Positions 34,942 through 45,217 of a stretch of 64,000 nucleotides of DNA are shown here, piece after piece. The notes beneath the pieces are model-generated. The model was not told the DNA's origin, did not search any database, and was given only the letters and a program-made list of their open reading frames with translations. This DNA comes from Georgenia satyanarayanai (lineage in GTDB: Bacteria > Actinomycetota > Actinomycetes > Actinomycetales > Actinomycetaceae): positions 248,001-312,000 of the forward strand of contig NZ_VUKC01000002.1 in assembly GCF_009193135.1 (NCBI RefSeq). The letters are read 5' to 3'. Position numbers and translations under genes: made by a program. Position 1 is the stretch's first letter; every line of letters starts with the position of its first letter.

Positions 34942-36261
34942 GTGAGCATCCCCGCCGACCTGCGCACCCTCGCCGTCCACCCCGGCTTCCGGAAGCTCTT
35001 CACCGTCCGTCTCGTGTCGCAGTGCGGTGACGGCATGTTCCAGGTCGGCCTCGCCACCCTGTTCTTCTTCAACCCGGCCACCATGGCCACCGCCTCCGGG
35101 GTCGCGGCGGCCTTCGCCGTCCTGCTCCTGCCGTTCACGGTGGTCGGCCCGTTCGCCGGGCCCCTCCTCGACAGGTGGAGCCGGCGCCAGGTGCTCCTCG
35201 TGGGCAACGCGGTGCGGGTCGTGCTCGCCCTGATCCTCGCCGTGCTCATCGGCACGGTGGGCGTGTCCGTCCTCGTCTACGTCCTTGCCCTCGTCACCCT
35301 CGGCGTCAACCGCTTCCTCCTCGCGGCCCTCTCCGCCGGCCTGCCGCGCGTCGTCCCGCGCGAGCAGCTGCTCATGGCCAACACCCTCACCCCCACGCTG
35401 GGCGCCGTCTCCGCCGTCGCGGGGGGTGCCATCGGTTTCGTCACCGGGCTGCTCGTCCCCGCCGCCGCGAAGGACTCCGCCGCCCTCGTCTCCGCGGCGC
35501 TCCTCTTCGCCGCCGCCTCCGCCCTGGCCCTGCGGCTGCGCCGCGGCGAGCTCGGCCCCACGGTCCGGCCCCGCACGGGTGTCGCCGTCGCCGTGCGGCG
35601 GACCGTCTCGGACCTCGTCGACGGCGCGCGCTACCTCGTCCGCCGCGGCACCCCGGGTCTGGGCCTGGGCGTCATGGCGGTCCACCGCTTCCTCTACGGC
35701 GTCAACTTCATGGCGCTCATCCTCATCTCCCGCAACCTCCTGTCCGACCCGGCGGACGCCCGCGCCGGACTGGCCACCTTTGCGCTCCTCGGTGGCATCT
35801 CCTTCGCCGGCAACGGCCTGGCGATCGTCCTCACGCCGCTCGCGCACGAGCGGATGCCCCCCTCGCGGTGGATCGTCCTGTGCCTCGCGATCGGCGGCGT
35901 GAGCCAGGCGCTGCTCGCCACGACGCCGCAGCTCGTCGTCGTCGCCGTCTCCGCGGTGCTGCTCGGCCTCAGCGTCCAGGGCGCGAAGATCGCGGTGGAC
36001 ACGATCGTCCACCGCGACACCCACGACGACTACCGGGGCCGCGCCTTCTCGCTCTACGACGTCCTGTACAACGCGGCCTTCGTCGCGGCCGCCGCGCTCG
36101 GCGCGTGGGCGCTGCCGGACACCGGCTGGTCACGCGTCGTCTTCGCCGCGCTCGCGGTCGTCTACCTCGCCGTCTCCCTCGGCTACGGCGCCGGCACGCA
36201 CCGGCTCGCCGACACGCCGCGTCCCGTCCACGCCGGCGAGCGCGACGGGTCCGCACCCTGA
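34942..36261 (+). CDS. MFS transporter
   Basis: The 439-residue membrane protein has about 12 helices: [47 protein letters not shown] is helices 1-2 with the loop-A motif [44 protein letters not shown] segment in the last third is typical of the MdtH/EntS-like group. The GTG start at 34942 has no close ribosome site and may be leaderless or use an upstream signal near GGGGCGAGGG. It is divergent from PadR, whose operator-like palindrome lies in the shared gap, so PadR may also control it. Confidence 0.85.
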   Translation: MSIPADLRTLAVHPGFRKLFTVRLVSQCGDGMFQVGLATLFFFNPATMATASGVAAAFAVLLLPFTVVGPFAGPLLDRWSRRQVLLVGNAVRVVLALILAVLIGTVGVSVLVYVLALVTLGVNRFLLAALSAGLPRVVPREQLLMANTLTPTLGAVSAVAGGAIGFVTGLLVPAAAKDSAALVSAALLFAAASALALRLRRGELGPTVRPRTGVAVAVRRTVSDLVDGARYLVRRGTPGLGLGVMAVHRFLYGVNFMALILISRNLLSDPADARAGLATFALLGGISFAGNGLAIVLTPLAHERMPPSRWIVLCLAIGGVSQALLATTPQLVVVAVSAVLLGLSVQGAKIAVDTIVHRDTHDDYRGRAFSLYDVLYNAAFVAAAALGAWALPDTGWSRVVFAALAVVYLAVSLGYGAGTHRLADTPRPVHAGERDGSAP

Positions 36262-36305
36262 GCCGAGGGGCGGTGACGCGGGACAGCGGAGTAGCGTCGT
36301 CGCCC

Positions 36306-36809
36306 ATGAGCTCCGCTGAACCCTTTGCCGACCTGCTCGCCGCGAACGCGCGCTACGCCGAGGACTTCTCCCTCGCGGGCTTCGACGGCGTCGCCCGGGC
36401 GGGCGTCGCCGTCGTCACCTGCATGGACTCCCGGATCGACCCGATCGGGATGATCGGCCTCCAGCCGGGCGACGCGAAGATCCTGCGCAACCCCGGTGGC
36501 CGGGTCACCGACCAGGTGCTCGTCGCCCTGGTGCTGGGGACGAACCTCCTGGGCGTGAACCGGGTCCTCGTCGTCCACCACACCCGCTGCGCGATGGCCT
36601 CCCGCTCCGAGGAGGAGCTGCAGGCCGAGATCGGCCGCCTCCAGGGCCAGGACGCCACGTGGATGTCCCTCGGCGTCATCACCGACCAGGTCCAGTCGAT
36701 CCGCGCGGAGGTCGCCAAGGTGCGCTCCCACCCGCTGATCCCGGACACCGTGGCCGCCGGCGGCTTCCTCTACGACGTCGACACCGGCCTCCTCCAGCCC
36801 GTCGAGTGA
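36306..36809 (+). CDS. Beta-class carbonic anhydrase
   Basis: The 167-residue zinc enzyme interconverts CO2 and bicarbonate. It has the beta-class ligands Cys-x-Asp-x-Arg in VVTCMDSRIDP and His-x2-Cys in VHHTRCAM, with RNPGGRVTD between them. At 167 residues it is short, like mycobacterial Rv1284-type enzymes. The ATG lies 44 bp after the MFS gene and may share its transcript. Confidence 0.92.
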   Translation: MSSAEPFADLLAANARYAEDFSLAGFDGVARAGVAVVTCMDSRIDPIGMIGLQPGDAKILRNPGGRVTDQVLVALVLGTNLLGVNRVLVVHHTRCAMASRSEEELQAEIGRLQGQDATWMSLGVITDQVQSIRAEVAKVRSHPLIPDTVAAGGFLYDVDTGLLQPVE

Positions 36810-36852
36810 CCGCCCCGTCCACGTCTCCGCCGACAGCACTCGGGGGCGGGGG

Positions 36853-38304
36853 TCAGGGCCGGTTGGCCGCCCACCAGGCCTCGAGGGCCTCGCGGGCGGC
36901 GTCCTCCCCGAGCGGCCCGCGCTCCATGCGCAGGTCGAGGAGGAAGCGGTAGGCGCGGCCCACCACGGGGCCCGGCGGCACGCCGAGGACCGCCATGATC
37001 TGCTCCCCGTCGAGGTCGGGGCGGATCTTGGCGAGCTCCTCCTCCTCGGCGAGCGCCGCGATGCGCTCCTCGAGGTCGTCGTAGGCCGCCGCCAGGCGCA
37101 GGGCCTTGCGCCGGTTGCGGGTGGTGCAGTCGGCGCGGGTGAGGCGGTGGAGGCGCTCGAGGAGCGGGCCGGCGTCGGTGACGTAACGGCGCACCGCGGA
37201 GTCCGTCCACTGGCTCTCCCCGTACCCGTGGAAGCGCAGGTGGAGCTCGACGAGCCGGGAGACGTCCTTGATCGTCTGCTTGTCGAAGCGCAGCGCCTTG
37301 AGCCGCTTGGCCGTCATGCGGGCACCGACGAGCTCGTGGTGGTGGAAGCTCACCCCACCACCGGGCTCGAAGCGCCGCGTCGCCGGCTTGCCGATGTCGT
37401 GGAGCACCGCCGCGAGGCGCAGCACGAGGTCGGGGGCGGGCACGGCGCCGTCGGGGCCGGTCTCCAGCTCGACCGCCTGGTCGAGGACGACGAGCGTGTG
37501 CTCGTAGACGTCCTTGTGGCGGCGGTGCTCGTCGACGGTGCGCTGGAGCTCGTCGAGCTCGGGCAGCACGACGGCGGCGACGCCCGTGTAGACCATGAGC
37601 TCCAGGCCGCGGCGGGGCCGCTCGGACAGGAGCATCCGCTGGAGCTCGGCGCTGATGCGCTCGGGGGAGACGATCGCGAGGCGGTCCGCCATCGCTGCCA
37701 TCGCCGCCATCGTCCCGGCCTCGACCTCGAACCCGAGCTGAGCGGTGAAGCGCACGGCCCGCATGATGCGCAGCGGGTCGTCGTCGAAGGACTGCTCGGG
37801 GTCGACCGGGGTGCGCAGCACCCCGGCCTCGAGGTCCTCCAGGCCGCCGTGCGGGTCGACGAAGGTGAGGCTGGGCAGGCGCACCGCCATCGCGTTGACG
37901 GTGAAGTCGCGGCGGGTGAGGTCGCCCTCGAGGGTGTCGCCGTACACGACGACGGGCTTGCGGGAGTCGGTCTCGTAGGCCTCGGTCCGGTAGGTCGTCA
38001 CCTCGACGACGACGTCCCCCTTGCGGGCCCCGATCGTCCCGAACTCCCTGCCCACGTCCCAGTGGGTGTCCGCCCAGCGCGCGAGGAGACGCTCGGTCTC
38101 GTCGGGGTGTGCGGACGTCGCGAAGTCGAGGTCGTGGCTGACCGAGCCGAGAAAGGCGTCACGGACGGGCCCGCCGACGAGCGCGAGCTCGTGCCCGGCG
38201 TCGGCGAAGACGGTGCCCAGGTCGAGCACGGCGGGGGGCAGCGCGGTCAGCGCGGCGGCGGCCGTGCGGGCGAGCGAGGACGTCGAGTCGTTGGCGGGCG
38301 GCAC
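36853..38304 (-). CDS. pcnA: CCA tRNA nucleotidyltransferase / poly(A) polymerase family
   Basis: The 483-residue class II nucleotidyltransferase adds or repairs the tRNA 3' CCA end. It has LVGGPVRDAFLG, the metal-binding SHDLDFATSAHP, RRDFTVNAMA and DPLRIMRAVRFTAQLGF. A C-terminal HD domain has AAVLHDIGKPATR and HHHELVGARM. The GTG at 38304 is chosen because the frame upstream is Arg/Gly-rich and unlike the family. Opposite orientation to the NUDIX-DUF6049-murJ run is the same as in the Mycobacterium origin region (Rv3907c). Confidence 0.94.
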   Translation of the reverse strand: MPPANDSTSSLARTAAAALTALPPAVLDLGTVFADAGHELALVGGPVRDAFLGSVSHDLDFATSAHPDETERLLARWADTHWDVGREFGTIGARKGDVVVEVTTYRTEAYETDSRKPVVVYGDTLEGDLTRRDFTVNAMAVRLPSLTFVDPHGGLEDLEAGVLRTPVDPEQSFDDDPLRIMRAVRFTAQLGFEVEAGTMAAMAAMADRLAIVSPERISAELQRMLLSERPRRGLELMVYTGVAAVVLPELDELQRTVDEHRRHKDVYEHTLVVLDQAVELETGPDGAVPAPDLVLRLAAVLHDIGKPATRRFEPGGGVSFHHHELVGARMTAKRLKALRFDKQTIKDVSRLVELHLRFHGYGESQWTDSAVRRYVTDAGPLLERLHRLTRADCTTRNRRKALRLAAAYDDLEERIAALAEEEELAKIRPDLDGEQIMAVLGVPPGPVVGRAYRFLLDLRMERGPLGEDAAREALEAWWAANRP

Positions 38305-38442
38305 TTGCCACAGCCTGCCACGTCGACGACGCCCGGGGCCACGCCGCCGCGGCGGGCGTCCGTCACGTCCCGGCCCCACCGATGTGGCGCCCACGTACGC
38401 GGGACGGCAGCATCCCCCAGGTCAGTTGATTATGGTGACCTC

Positions 38443-38964
38443 ATGTCCGCCGTCCCTTCGCCGCGTCGGCGCGTCCCTGCGCCACCGCACCCGCGCGCCG
38501 TGCCGCCCCGGTCGACGCTGCTGCCGGTGGTGGACGAGACGTCGGCCGGCGGCCTCGTCGTGCGGGTGGAGGACCGGCAGGCGTTCACCGCCGTCATCGC
38601 GCGCCGCAACCGCGGGGGACGCCTCGAGTGGTGCCTCCCCAAGGGGCATCTCGAGGGCGAGGAGACCCCGGAGGAGGCGGCCGTCCGCGAGATCGCGGAG
38701 GAGACCGGCATCACCGGGCGCGTGCTGCGCCACCTCGCGACCATCGACTACTGGTTCTCCGGCGACGACCGGCGTGTGCACAAGGTCGTCCACCACTACC
38801 TCCTCGAGGCCACAGGTGGGGAGCTGACCATCGAGAACGACCCCGACTGCGAGGCGGAGGACGTCGCGTGGGTCAGTCTCGCCGAGGTCGCCTCGCGCCT
38901 CGCGTACCCGAACGAGCGGCGCGTGGTCGCCACCGCGAGGGACGTGCTGGCCGGACGCGCATGA
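38443..38964 (+). CDS. NUDIX hydrolase (MutT4-like)
   Basis: The 173-residue hydrolase contains a full NUDIX box, GHLEGEETPEEAAVREIAEETGI (G-x5-E-x7-R-E-U-x-E-E-x-G-U), preceded by LEWCLPK. The N terminus is a Pro/Arg-rich tail. Homologues at this locus (Rv3908) are called MutT4 and hydrolyse nucleoside diphosphate derivatives; the substrate here is not proven. The stop overlaps the DUF6049 start by ATGA. Confidence 0.9.
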   Translation: MSAVPSPRRRVPAPPHPRAVPPRSTLLPVVDETSAGGLVVRVEDRQAFTAVIARRNRGGRLEWCLPKGHLEGEETPEEAAVREIAEETGITGRVLRHLATIDYWFSGDDRRVHKVVHHYLLEATGGELTIENDPDCEAEDVAWVSLAEVASRLAYPNERRVVATARDVLAGRA

Positions 38965-41153
38965 ACATCACTCGGACACCGTCCGGGGCCGGCCCGCGAG
39001 CCGTCGTCCTCCTCGTGCTCGCGGCGCTCCTCTGCCTCGTGCCCGCCCCGCTGGCCACCGCGACCACGACCCCCGGGCCGGACGACACCCCCGTCCCCGC
39101 GACGGAGGACCCGACCGCCGGTGTCACCACCGCCGAGGTGACCGTCTCCCTCACCGACATCGCCCCGGCAGTCCTCACCCCCGGTGAGGACCTCGTCGTG
39201 CGCGGCACCGTCACGAACGGCACGAGCACGGAGATCACCGTGCCGGAGCTGCGTCTGCGCGCCCAGCAGAGCGCCCCGATCAGCCGGTCCCTGCTCGAGC
39301 GGTGGCTCGACCCGGCGTCCCTGTCGGCCACGACGCTCCTCCACGCCGAACGGCTGGAGGACCCGGTCGCGGCCGGCGCGACGGTCGACTTCACCCTCAC
39401 CGTCCCGGCGGACGCCGTCCCCTTCGCGCCGAGCTACAGCGGCTGGGGACCCCGCGGCATCGAGGTGACCGCCCACGACGCCGACGCCCCCGTCCTCGTC
39501 GACGTCCCCTCCGCTCGCAGCTTCCTCCTGTGGTGGCCGGACATCGAGGTCGAGACGATGCCGCTGGCCGTCCTGGCCGCCGCCGCCCCCACCGCTCCGG
39601 AGCGCGCCGCCGCGCAGGAGACCGGCACCCGCCTGGACGCGGTGGCCGCCGAGCGCCTCGAGCCGCTCCTCGCGGCGCTGGACCGCCCGGCCGTCGACCT
39701 CGCCGTCGACCCCTCCCTCCTCGTCGACGTGCCCGCCGTCGTCGACCTCACCGCCGGCGAGCCGGCCGACGAGGAGCCCACCGAGGAGCCCTCGGCCCCC
39801 ACGACCGCCCCCAAGACGGCCCTGCGCGGCGCCCTCGGCGACTTCGCCGAGGCCCCCGGCCGTGCCGTCCACGCCCTCCTGTGGGCGGACGCCGACGCCG
39901 CGGCCCTCACCCACGCCCGCCGCACCGACCTCCTCGCCGACGTCGCGGCCGCCCGCGACACCGCGCTCGAGGACGCCGGACTCACCGTCGGCACGGGCCT
40001 GGCCTGGCCCGCCGCCGAGACGCCCGACGCCGACACCGTGACGGCGCTCTCCGCGGCCGGTGCCACCGCCGCCGTCCTGCCGAGCAGCGGCCTCGCGCTG
40101 ACCTCCCAGCTCACCTACACCCCGTCCGCGCGCGCCGACGTCGCCGTCGACGGCGCGACGCTCCCCGCCGTCCTCACCGACGAGCGGCTCTCCGCGCTGC
40201 TCTCCGGGACGCTGCTGCCGGTCGACCCGGACCAAGCCCCGGTGGAGCTCGATCCCGTCACCGCGCGTCAGTACCTCCTCGCCGAGACGGCGGTCGTCAC
40301 CCGCGAGCGCCCGGCGGACCGTCGCGACCTCCTTCTCACCGTGCCCCGCGACTTCTCCGGCGATCCCGGGCTCCTCGCCGACCAGCTCACCGTCCTCGCC
40401 CAGGCCCCCTGGCTGGAGCGGGTGGGGCTGGCGGAGATGCTCGAGCACGAGGCGCCGGAGATCGAGCGCGAGAACCTGCCCGAGCGGGTCGTCGAGGACG
40501 GCGAGGTCGACGCCGGCGAGCTCGACCGCGTGTCCGAGGTGCTCGAGCGGACCGCCGCCTTCGCCGGGGTCCTCGACGAGCCGGAGGCGCTCGTCGACCC
40601 CGTCCGCACCTCCCTGCTCGGGGTGACGTCGGCGGCGTGGCGGGAGCTGCCCGCCGCTCGGGCCGGTCTCGTCGACGCCGCCGAGGAGGCCTCCGCCGCC
40701 CGCCGCGGCCTCGTCGCCGCCCGCCCCGGCAGCACCCTCAACCTCATCAACGAGGAGGCGCACATCCCGGTCGCCGTGACGAACGCGATGTCACGCCCGG
40801 CGAGCGTCGTCGTCCGCCTCAACCCGCGCGACCCGCGGCTCGTCGCCGACGACGAGGTCACCCTCGAGATCCCCGCCGAGCAGTCGGCGACGGCGCAGGT
40901 GCCGGTCCACGCCGTCGGCAGCGGCGACGTCGTCGTCGACGTCGTCCTCGCGGCACCCGACGGCACCCCGATCGACGAGCCCACCGAGATCCGGGTGCGG
41001 GTGCGCGCCGACTGGGAGACCGTGGGCACCGCCGTCGTGGCCGGCCTCCTCGTCGTCATGCTCGTCGCCGGGCTCGTGCGGACGGTGCGCCGGGCGCGCC
41101 GCCGCGCCCGGCTCGGCGAACCCACCACCCTCCCGGAGGAGACCACCACGTGA
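38961..41153 (+). CDS. DUF6049-family secreted/membrane-anchored protein
   Basis: The 730-residue protein has a signal peptide (VVLLVLAALLCLVPAPLATA, residues 14-33). An Ig-like N-terminal domain (TTAEVTVSLTDIAPAVLTPGEDLVVRGTV) and a long alpha/beta extracytoplasmic region follow, then a second beta domain (HIPVAVTNAMSRPASVVVRL) and one C-terminal membrane helix (TAVVAGLLVVMLVAGLV) with an Arg-rich tail. Its homologue in Mycobacterium is Rv3909, always next to murJ. Overlaps at both ends (ATGA and GTGA) suggest translation coupled to MurJ, so a role in lipid II export or wall assembly is likely but unproven. Confidence 0.9.
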   Translation: MNITRTPSGAGPRAVVLLVLAALLCLVPAPLATATTTPGPDDTPVPATEDPTAGVTTAEVTVSLTDIAPAVLTPGEDLVVRGTVTNGTSTEITVPELRLRAQQSAPISRSLLERWLDPASLSATTLLHAERLEDPVAAGATVDFTLTVPADAVPFAPSYSGWGPRGIEVTAHDADAPVLVDVPSARSFLLWWPDIEVETMPLAVLAAAAPTAPERAAAQETGTRLDAVAAERLEPLLAALDRPAVDLAVDPSLLVDVPAVVDLTAGEPADEEPTEEPSAPTTAPKTALRGALGDFAEAPGRAVHALLWADADAAALTHARRTDLLADVAAARDTALEDAGLTVGTGLAWPAAETPDADTVTALSAAGATAAVLPSSGLALTSQLTYTPSARADVAVDGATLPAVLTDERLSALLSGTLLPVDPDQAPVELDPVTARQYLLAETAVVTRERPADRRDLLLTVPRDFSGDPGLLADQLTVLAQAPWLERVGLAEMLEHEAPEIERENLPERVVEDGEVDAGELDRVSEVLERTAAFAGVLDEPEALVDPVRTSLLGVTSAAWRELPAARAGLVDAAEEASAARRGLVAARPGSTLNLINEEAHIPVAVTNAMSRPASVVVRLNPRDPRLVADDEVTLEIPAEQSATAQVPVHAVGSGDVVVDVVLAAPDGTPIDEPTEIRVRVRADWETVGTAVVAGLLVVMLVAGLVRTVRRARRRARLGEPTTLPEETTT

Positions 41154-44100
41154 GCGAGGAACGTCGCGGCCTGGCCGGGTCGGCAGCGGTCATGTTCACC
41201 GGCACGCTCGTCTCGCGGGTGCTCGGGCTGCTGCGCAACATCGCCCTCATCGGCGCCATCGGCCTCACCGGCGCCGCGAACTCCTTCTCCGTCGCGAACA
41301 AGCTCCCCAACGTCGTCTACATGCTCGTCGCGGGCGGCGTCCTCAACGCGATCCTCGTCCCGCAGATCGTCCGCGCGATGAAGCAGCGCGACGGCGGCGA
41401 CGAGTACGTCAACCGGCTCCTCACCATGGCGGGGGCGGCGCTGCTCGCCCTCACCGTCGCACTCACTGCCGGGGCGGGCGTCCTCGTCACCGTCTACGCC
41501 TCCGAGCTCGACCCCGCGTGGTTCGACATCGCCGTCGCCTTCGCGCTGTGGTGCGTGCCCCAGCTGTTCTTCTACGGCATGTACACGCTGCTGGGCCAGG
41601 TGCTCAACGCGCGCGGCAACTTCGGCCCGTACATGTGGGCGCCGGCCCTCAACAACGTCATCGCGCTCGTCGGCCTCCTCGCCTACATCGTCGTCTTCGG
41701 CGGCCGCGCCACCGGCGCCCACGAGGACCCGACGGCGTGGAGCGGCCTGCGCATCGGCGTCATCGGCGGGACCGCGACGCTCGGCGTCGCCCTCCAGGCC
41801 CTGATCCTCATCGTGCCGCTGTACCGCTCGGGCTTCCGCTTCCGCCCGAGGTGGGGGCTGCGGGGCTCGGGCCTGGGACGCGCGAGCAAGGTGGCGACGT
41901 GGGCCTTCGCGAGCCTTCTCGTCGCCCAGCTCGGCTTCATCGCGATCTCCAACGTCGCGGCCGCCGCGGCCGACCGGGGCGAGGGCTTCGCCCCGGGCAA
42001 CGCCGCCTGGGACAACGCCAACTTCCTCTACCTGCTGCCGCAGTCCCTCATCACCGTCTCGCTCGTGACGGCGCTGTTCACCCGCGTCTCGGGGTACGCC
42101 GCCTCGGGCGACACCGCCAAGGTGCGCGACGACCTGTCCCTCGGGCTGCGGACCATCGCGGTGTTCACGGTCTTCGCCGGCGGGGCCCTCGCCGTCCTCG
42201 CCCTCCCGCTCGTCCAGGCCGCCTACCCGACGACGACGATCCCCGAGGCCCAGGGCATCGCGCGGGTCGTCGTGGCGCTCCTCGGCGGGATCGCCGCGCT
42301 CGGCGCGTTCACGATGATCCAGCGGGTGTACTACGCCTTCGAGGACACGAAGTCGCTGTTCAAGCTGCAGGTGCCGCTGACCGCGCTCGTCATCGTCGGC
42401 TGCCTCGTGTCGATGCTCCTGCCCCCGGAGTGGTGGCTGGTGGGGGCCGCGGTCGCGACGGCGGCGTCCAACGTCGTCGGCTCCGTCGTCGCCTACCTCG
42501 CGCTGCGCCTCAAGCTGCCGAGCCTCGACGGCGGACGGGTGCTGCGCAGCCACCTGCGGATCGTCCTCGCCGCCGCACCTCCGCTCCTCGCCGGCTGGTT
42601 GCTCCTCCACCTCATCGGGCCGGTCTCGACGGCGCAGGCCGACATCGCGCGGGCGGTCCAGTCGCTGCTCAAGGTGACGCTCGTCGGTGGCCTCATGGGC
42701 GCGGGGTACCTCCTCCTCCTGCGCCTGCTCAAGGTCTCCGAGCTCGACGTCATCCTCGACCCCGCCCTGCGGGTGCTGCGGCCGCTGGCCGCCCGGGTGC
42801 CGGGGCTGCGCCGCTGGGCAGGGGAGGGCGCGACACCCGCCAGTACGATGGGGCGCGACGACAGGGGCCCGGGACCGGGACCGGACAGAGGGAGCAGGAC
42901 GCTGGACGACGACGGACCGGGCACCGCCCCGACGCTGGACCCCGGCACGCTGCTGTCCGGGCGCTACCTCCTCGACCACGAGCTCACGCCCGTCCTGCCC
43001 GCCACCGCGCTGTGGCACGGCCGCGACGAGATCCTCGAGCGGGAGGTCCGCGCCCTCGTGCTGCCCTCGACCACCGGCGCCTCCGCCGAGACGCTCGACG
43101 CCGCCCGTCGTGCCGCTCTCGTCGACGACCCCCGCCTCGAGCGCGTGCTCGACGTCGGCGCCCACGAGGGCCACGCGTTCGTCGTCACCGACGTCGCCGG
43201 CGGGCCCTCGCTCGCGGAGCTCGCGACGAGCGGCCCGATGGCCCCCGAGCAGGCCCGCGCCGTCGTCGGCGAGGTCGCCAGCGCCCTGGAGGCGGCCCGC
43301 CGCCACGGGGTCCACCACCTCGTCCTGCTGCCCTCCGCGGTCCACGTGACCGCCGACGGCCAGGTCCGGCTCGGTGGTCTCGGTGTCGCCGCCGCCTACC
43401 TCGGTGTCGACCACGACCCGCTCGCCGCCGCCCGCGTCGACACCCTCGGCCTGGTCCGGCTGCTCTACCTCGCGCTCACCGGCACCTGGCCCGAGCCCGA
43501 CGACGGACCCGAGCTGGCCCGTCAGGTGCCGCCCGCGGCGACCGTGGGCGGTGTCCTGGTGGCACCGCGCAGCCTGCGCGACGACGTCCCCGCGGACCTC
43601 GACGCGCTGTGCACCCGGACCTTCGGCGGTGAGGGGCCGCGCACCCCGAGCGAGCTGATCCGCGAGCTGGCCCCGTGGCGTGACATCAACGTCGAGGCGC
43701 TCACCAGCGACCACCCGGTGTGGCCGCTGGCCGGATCCCTCGGTGCGGGCGTCGGGGCCGCCGCGGCCGCCGCGCCGGCCGTGCCCGTGCCCATGTCCGC
43801 CGCGGGGCTGCGGCCCGAGGCGGCCGCGGAACCCGAGCCGGCGACGGAGGAGCCCGAGCCCACCCCGGCCGACGAGACGCCCGCCCCGGAGCCGGTCGCC
43901 GCGGAGCCCGCCGGCCCGGCCACCCCCACCGACCCGACCGCTGCCGGGGGTGCTGCCGCGCCGGCGCCCCCCTCCTTCGACGAGGTCGTCGCCGCCACCC
44001 CCGACCAGGCCCCCCAGTCGCTGGACACCACGGACTGGCAGCCCCGCCCCGTGCCGGCCGGGGCCGCCGCTCCCACGGACTTCACCGCCGTCGTCGCCCC

Positions 44101-45151
44101 CGAGGACGCCGACGCCACGGCCCCCCACTCCGCCCGCCACCCCCGCGGCTCGGTCGTCACCGCCGCCATCGGCGCCGGCGTGGGCGGGGCGGCCGCAACC
44201 GTCGCGGACAGCACCCGCAGGGGCGTGGACGCCGTCCGCCGGCGGCTGGCCGCCGGCGCCGGCAAGGTCTCCGCCGCCGCGGCCGCCCGCGCCGCCGAGC
44301 GCGACGCCCGCGCCGAGGAGGAGCTCGCCCAGACCCGTGAGGCGGACGTGCGCGCCGCCCTCGAGCACGGCCGCGTCCCGGCCGACCCGCAGCCCGTCGA
44401 GCAGCGTCCGCACCCCGTCCCCGCGGCGCCGCAGCCGGAGCAGGACCGCTCGTGGGAGTCGGTCGTCGCGGAGGAGCCCGAGCGTGAGCCCGGCGCGCCC
44501 GTCCCGTTCCGCGACCGACGTCTCGACCCGACGCCGATCGTCCTCGCCGTCGCGCTCGTCGCCCTCCTCGTCGGCGGGATCATCGCCTTCCGCACCCTCA
44601 CCGCGGAGCCGGAGGGCTACATCGCCCCGCCCACGGCCACCCAGGCCCCGGTGAGCCCGGAGGCGACCGAGCCGGCCGCCGAGCCCGAGACCACCCCCGC
44701 ACCGGAGGAGACGACCCCGCCGCAGCCGCCCGCCGTCGCCTCCCTCGCCCCTCTCGACCCCGAGGGCGACGGCGCGGAGAACCCTGAGCTGACCCCGCAG
44801 GCGCTCGACGGCGACGACTCGACCTACTGGCGGTCGCGCTCCTACGTCGACCCCCAGTACGGGATGAAGTCCGGCATCGGCCTCCATGTCGAGCTCGAGG
44901 AGGCCACGCTCGTCTCCTCGGTGACCATGGACCTCATGGGCGAGGGCGGCAACGTCGAGATCCGTGCGACGAGCCCGGACGAGCCCACCGAGGGTGATGT
45001 CCTCGCCTCCGGCGAGATGGGCCCGGACACGACCTTCACCTTCGACGAGCCGGTCGAGACCGACAGCATCGTCCTGTGGTTCACCTCCCTGCCCGTGGCC
45101 GACTCCGACGGCCGCAACCGCATCGAGCTCGCCGAGCTCACCGTCGACTGA
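41150..45151 (+). CDS. murJ: MurJ lipid II flippase fused to pseudokinase and discoidin-like domain
   Basis: One uninterrupted frame of 1333 residues. Residues 1-540 are MurJ (SAAVMFTGTLVSRVLGLLRNIALIGAIG, 14 helices), which flips lipid II. Residues about 602-843 are a protein-kinase fold without the VAIK lysine, HRD or DFG (HHLVLL and LGGLG stand there), so it is a pseudokinase. Next come a Pro/Ala linker, one membrane helix (1128-1150, PIVLAVALVALLVGGIIAF) and a discoidin-like external domain (about 1210-1333). The same architecture is known in mycobacterial MviN (Rv3910). The joint at about 564-590 is Gly/Pro-rich and could instead hide a separate start (ATG 42848, or CTG 42902 after AGGGAGCAGG). 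Confidence 0.85.
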   Translation: MSEERRGLAGSAAVMFTGTLVSRVLGLLRNIALIGAIGLTGAANSFSVANKLPNVVYMLVAGGVLNAILVPQIVRAMKQRDGGDEYVNRLLTMAGAALLALTVALTAGAGVLVTVYASELDPAWFDIAVAFALWCVPQLFFYGMYTLLGQVLNARGNFGPYMWAPALNNVIALVGLLAYIVVFGGRATGAHEDPTAWSGLRIGVIGGTATLGVALQALILIVPLYRSGFRFRPRWGLRGSGLGRASKVATWAFASLLVAQLGFIAISNVAAAAADRGEGFAPGNAAWDNANFLYLLPQSLITVSLVTALFTRVSGYAASGDTAKVRDDLSLGLRTIAVFTVFAGGALAVLALPLVQAAYPTTTIPEAQGIARVVVALLGGIAALGAFTMIQRVYYAFEDTKSLFKLQVPLTALVIVGCLVSMLLPPEWWLVGAAVATAASNVVGSVVAYLALRLKLPSLDGGRVLRSHLRIVLAAAPPLLAGWLLLHLIGPVSTAQADIARAVQSLLKVTLVGGLMGAGYLLLLRLLKVSELDVILDPALRVLRPLAARVPGLRRWAGEGATPASTMGRDDRGPGPGPDRGSRTLDDDGPGTAPTLDPGTLLSGRYLLDHELTPVLPATALWHGRDEILEREVRALVLPSTTGASAETLDAARRAALVDDPRLERVLDVGAHEGHAFVVTDVAGGPSLAELATSGPMAPEQARAVVGEVASALEAARRHGVHHLVLLPSAVHVTADGQVRLGGLGVAAAYLGVDHDPLAAARVDTLGLVRLLYLALTGTWPEPDDGPELARQVPPAATVGGVLVAPRSLRDDVPADLDALCTRTFGGEGPRTPSELIRELAPWRDINVEALTSDHPVWPLAGSLGAGVGAAAAAAPAVPVPMSAAGLRPEAAAEPEPATEEPEPTPADETPAPEPVAAEPAGPATPTDPTAAGGAAAPAPPSFDEVVAATPDQAPQSLDTTDWQPRPVPAGAAAPTDFTAVVAPEDADATAPHSARHPRGSVVTAAIGAGVGGAAATVADSTRRGVDAVRRRLAAGAGKVSAAAAARAAERDARAEEELAQTREADVRAALEHGRVPADPQPVEQRPHPVPAAPQPEQDRSWESVVAEEPEREPGAPVPFRDRRLDPTPIVLAVALVALLVGGIIAFRTLTAEPEGYIAPPTATQAPVSPEATEPAAEPETTPAPEETTPPQPPAVASLAPLDPEGDGAENPELTPQALDGDDSTYWRSRSYVDPQYGMKSGIGLHVELEEATLVSSVTMDLMGEGGNVEIRATSPDEPTEGDVLASGEMGPDTTFTFDEPVETDSIVLWFTSLPVADSDGRNRIELAELTVD

Positions 45152-45217
45152 GTCCGGAACAAATCCGGGCCCTCGCGCCTTGACCCGAGCAGCACCCCCG
45201 AGCGACGAAGGACTCCC

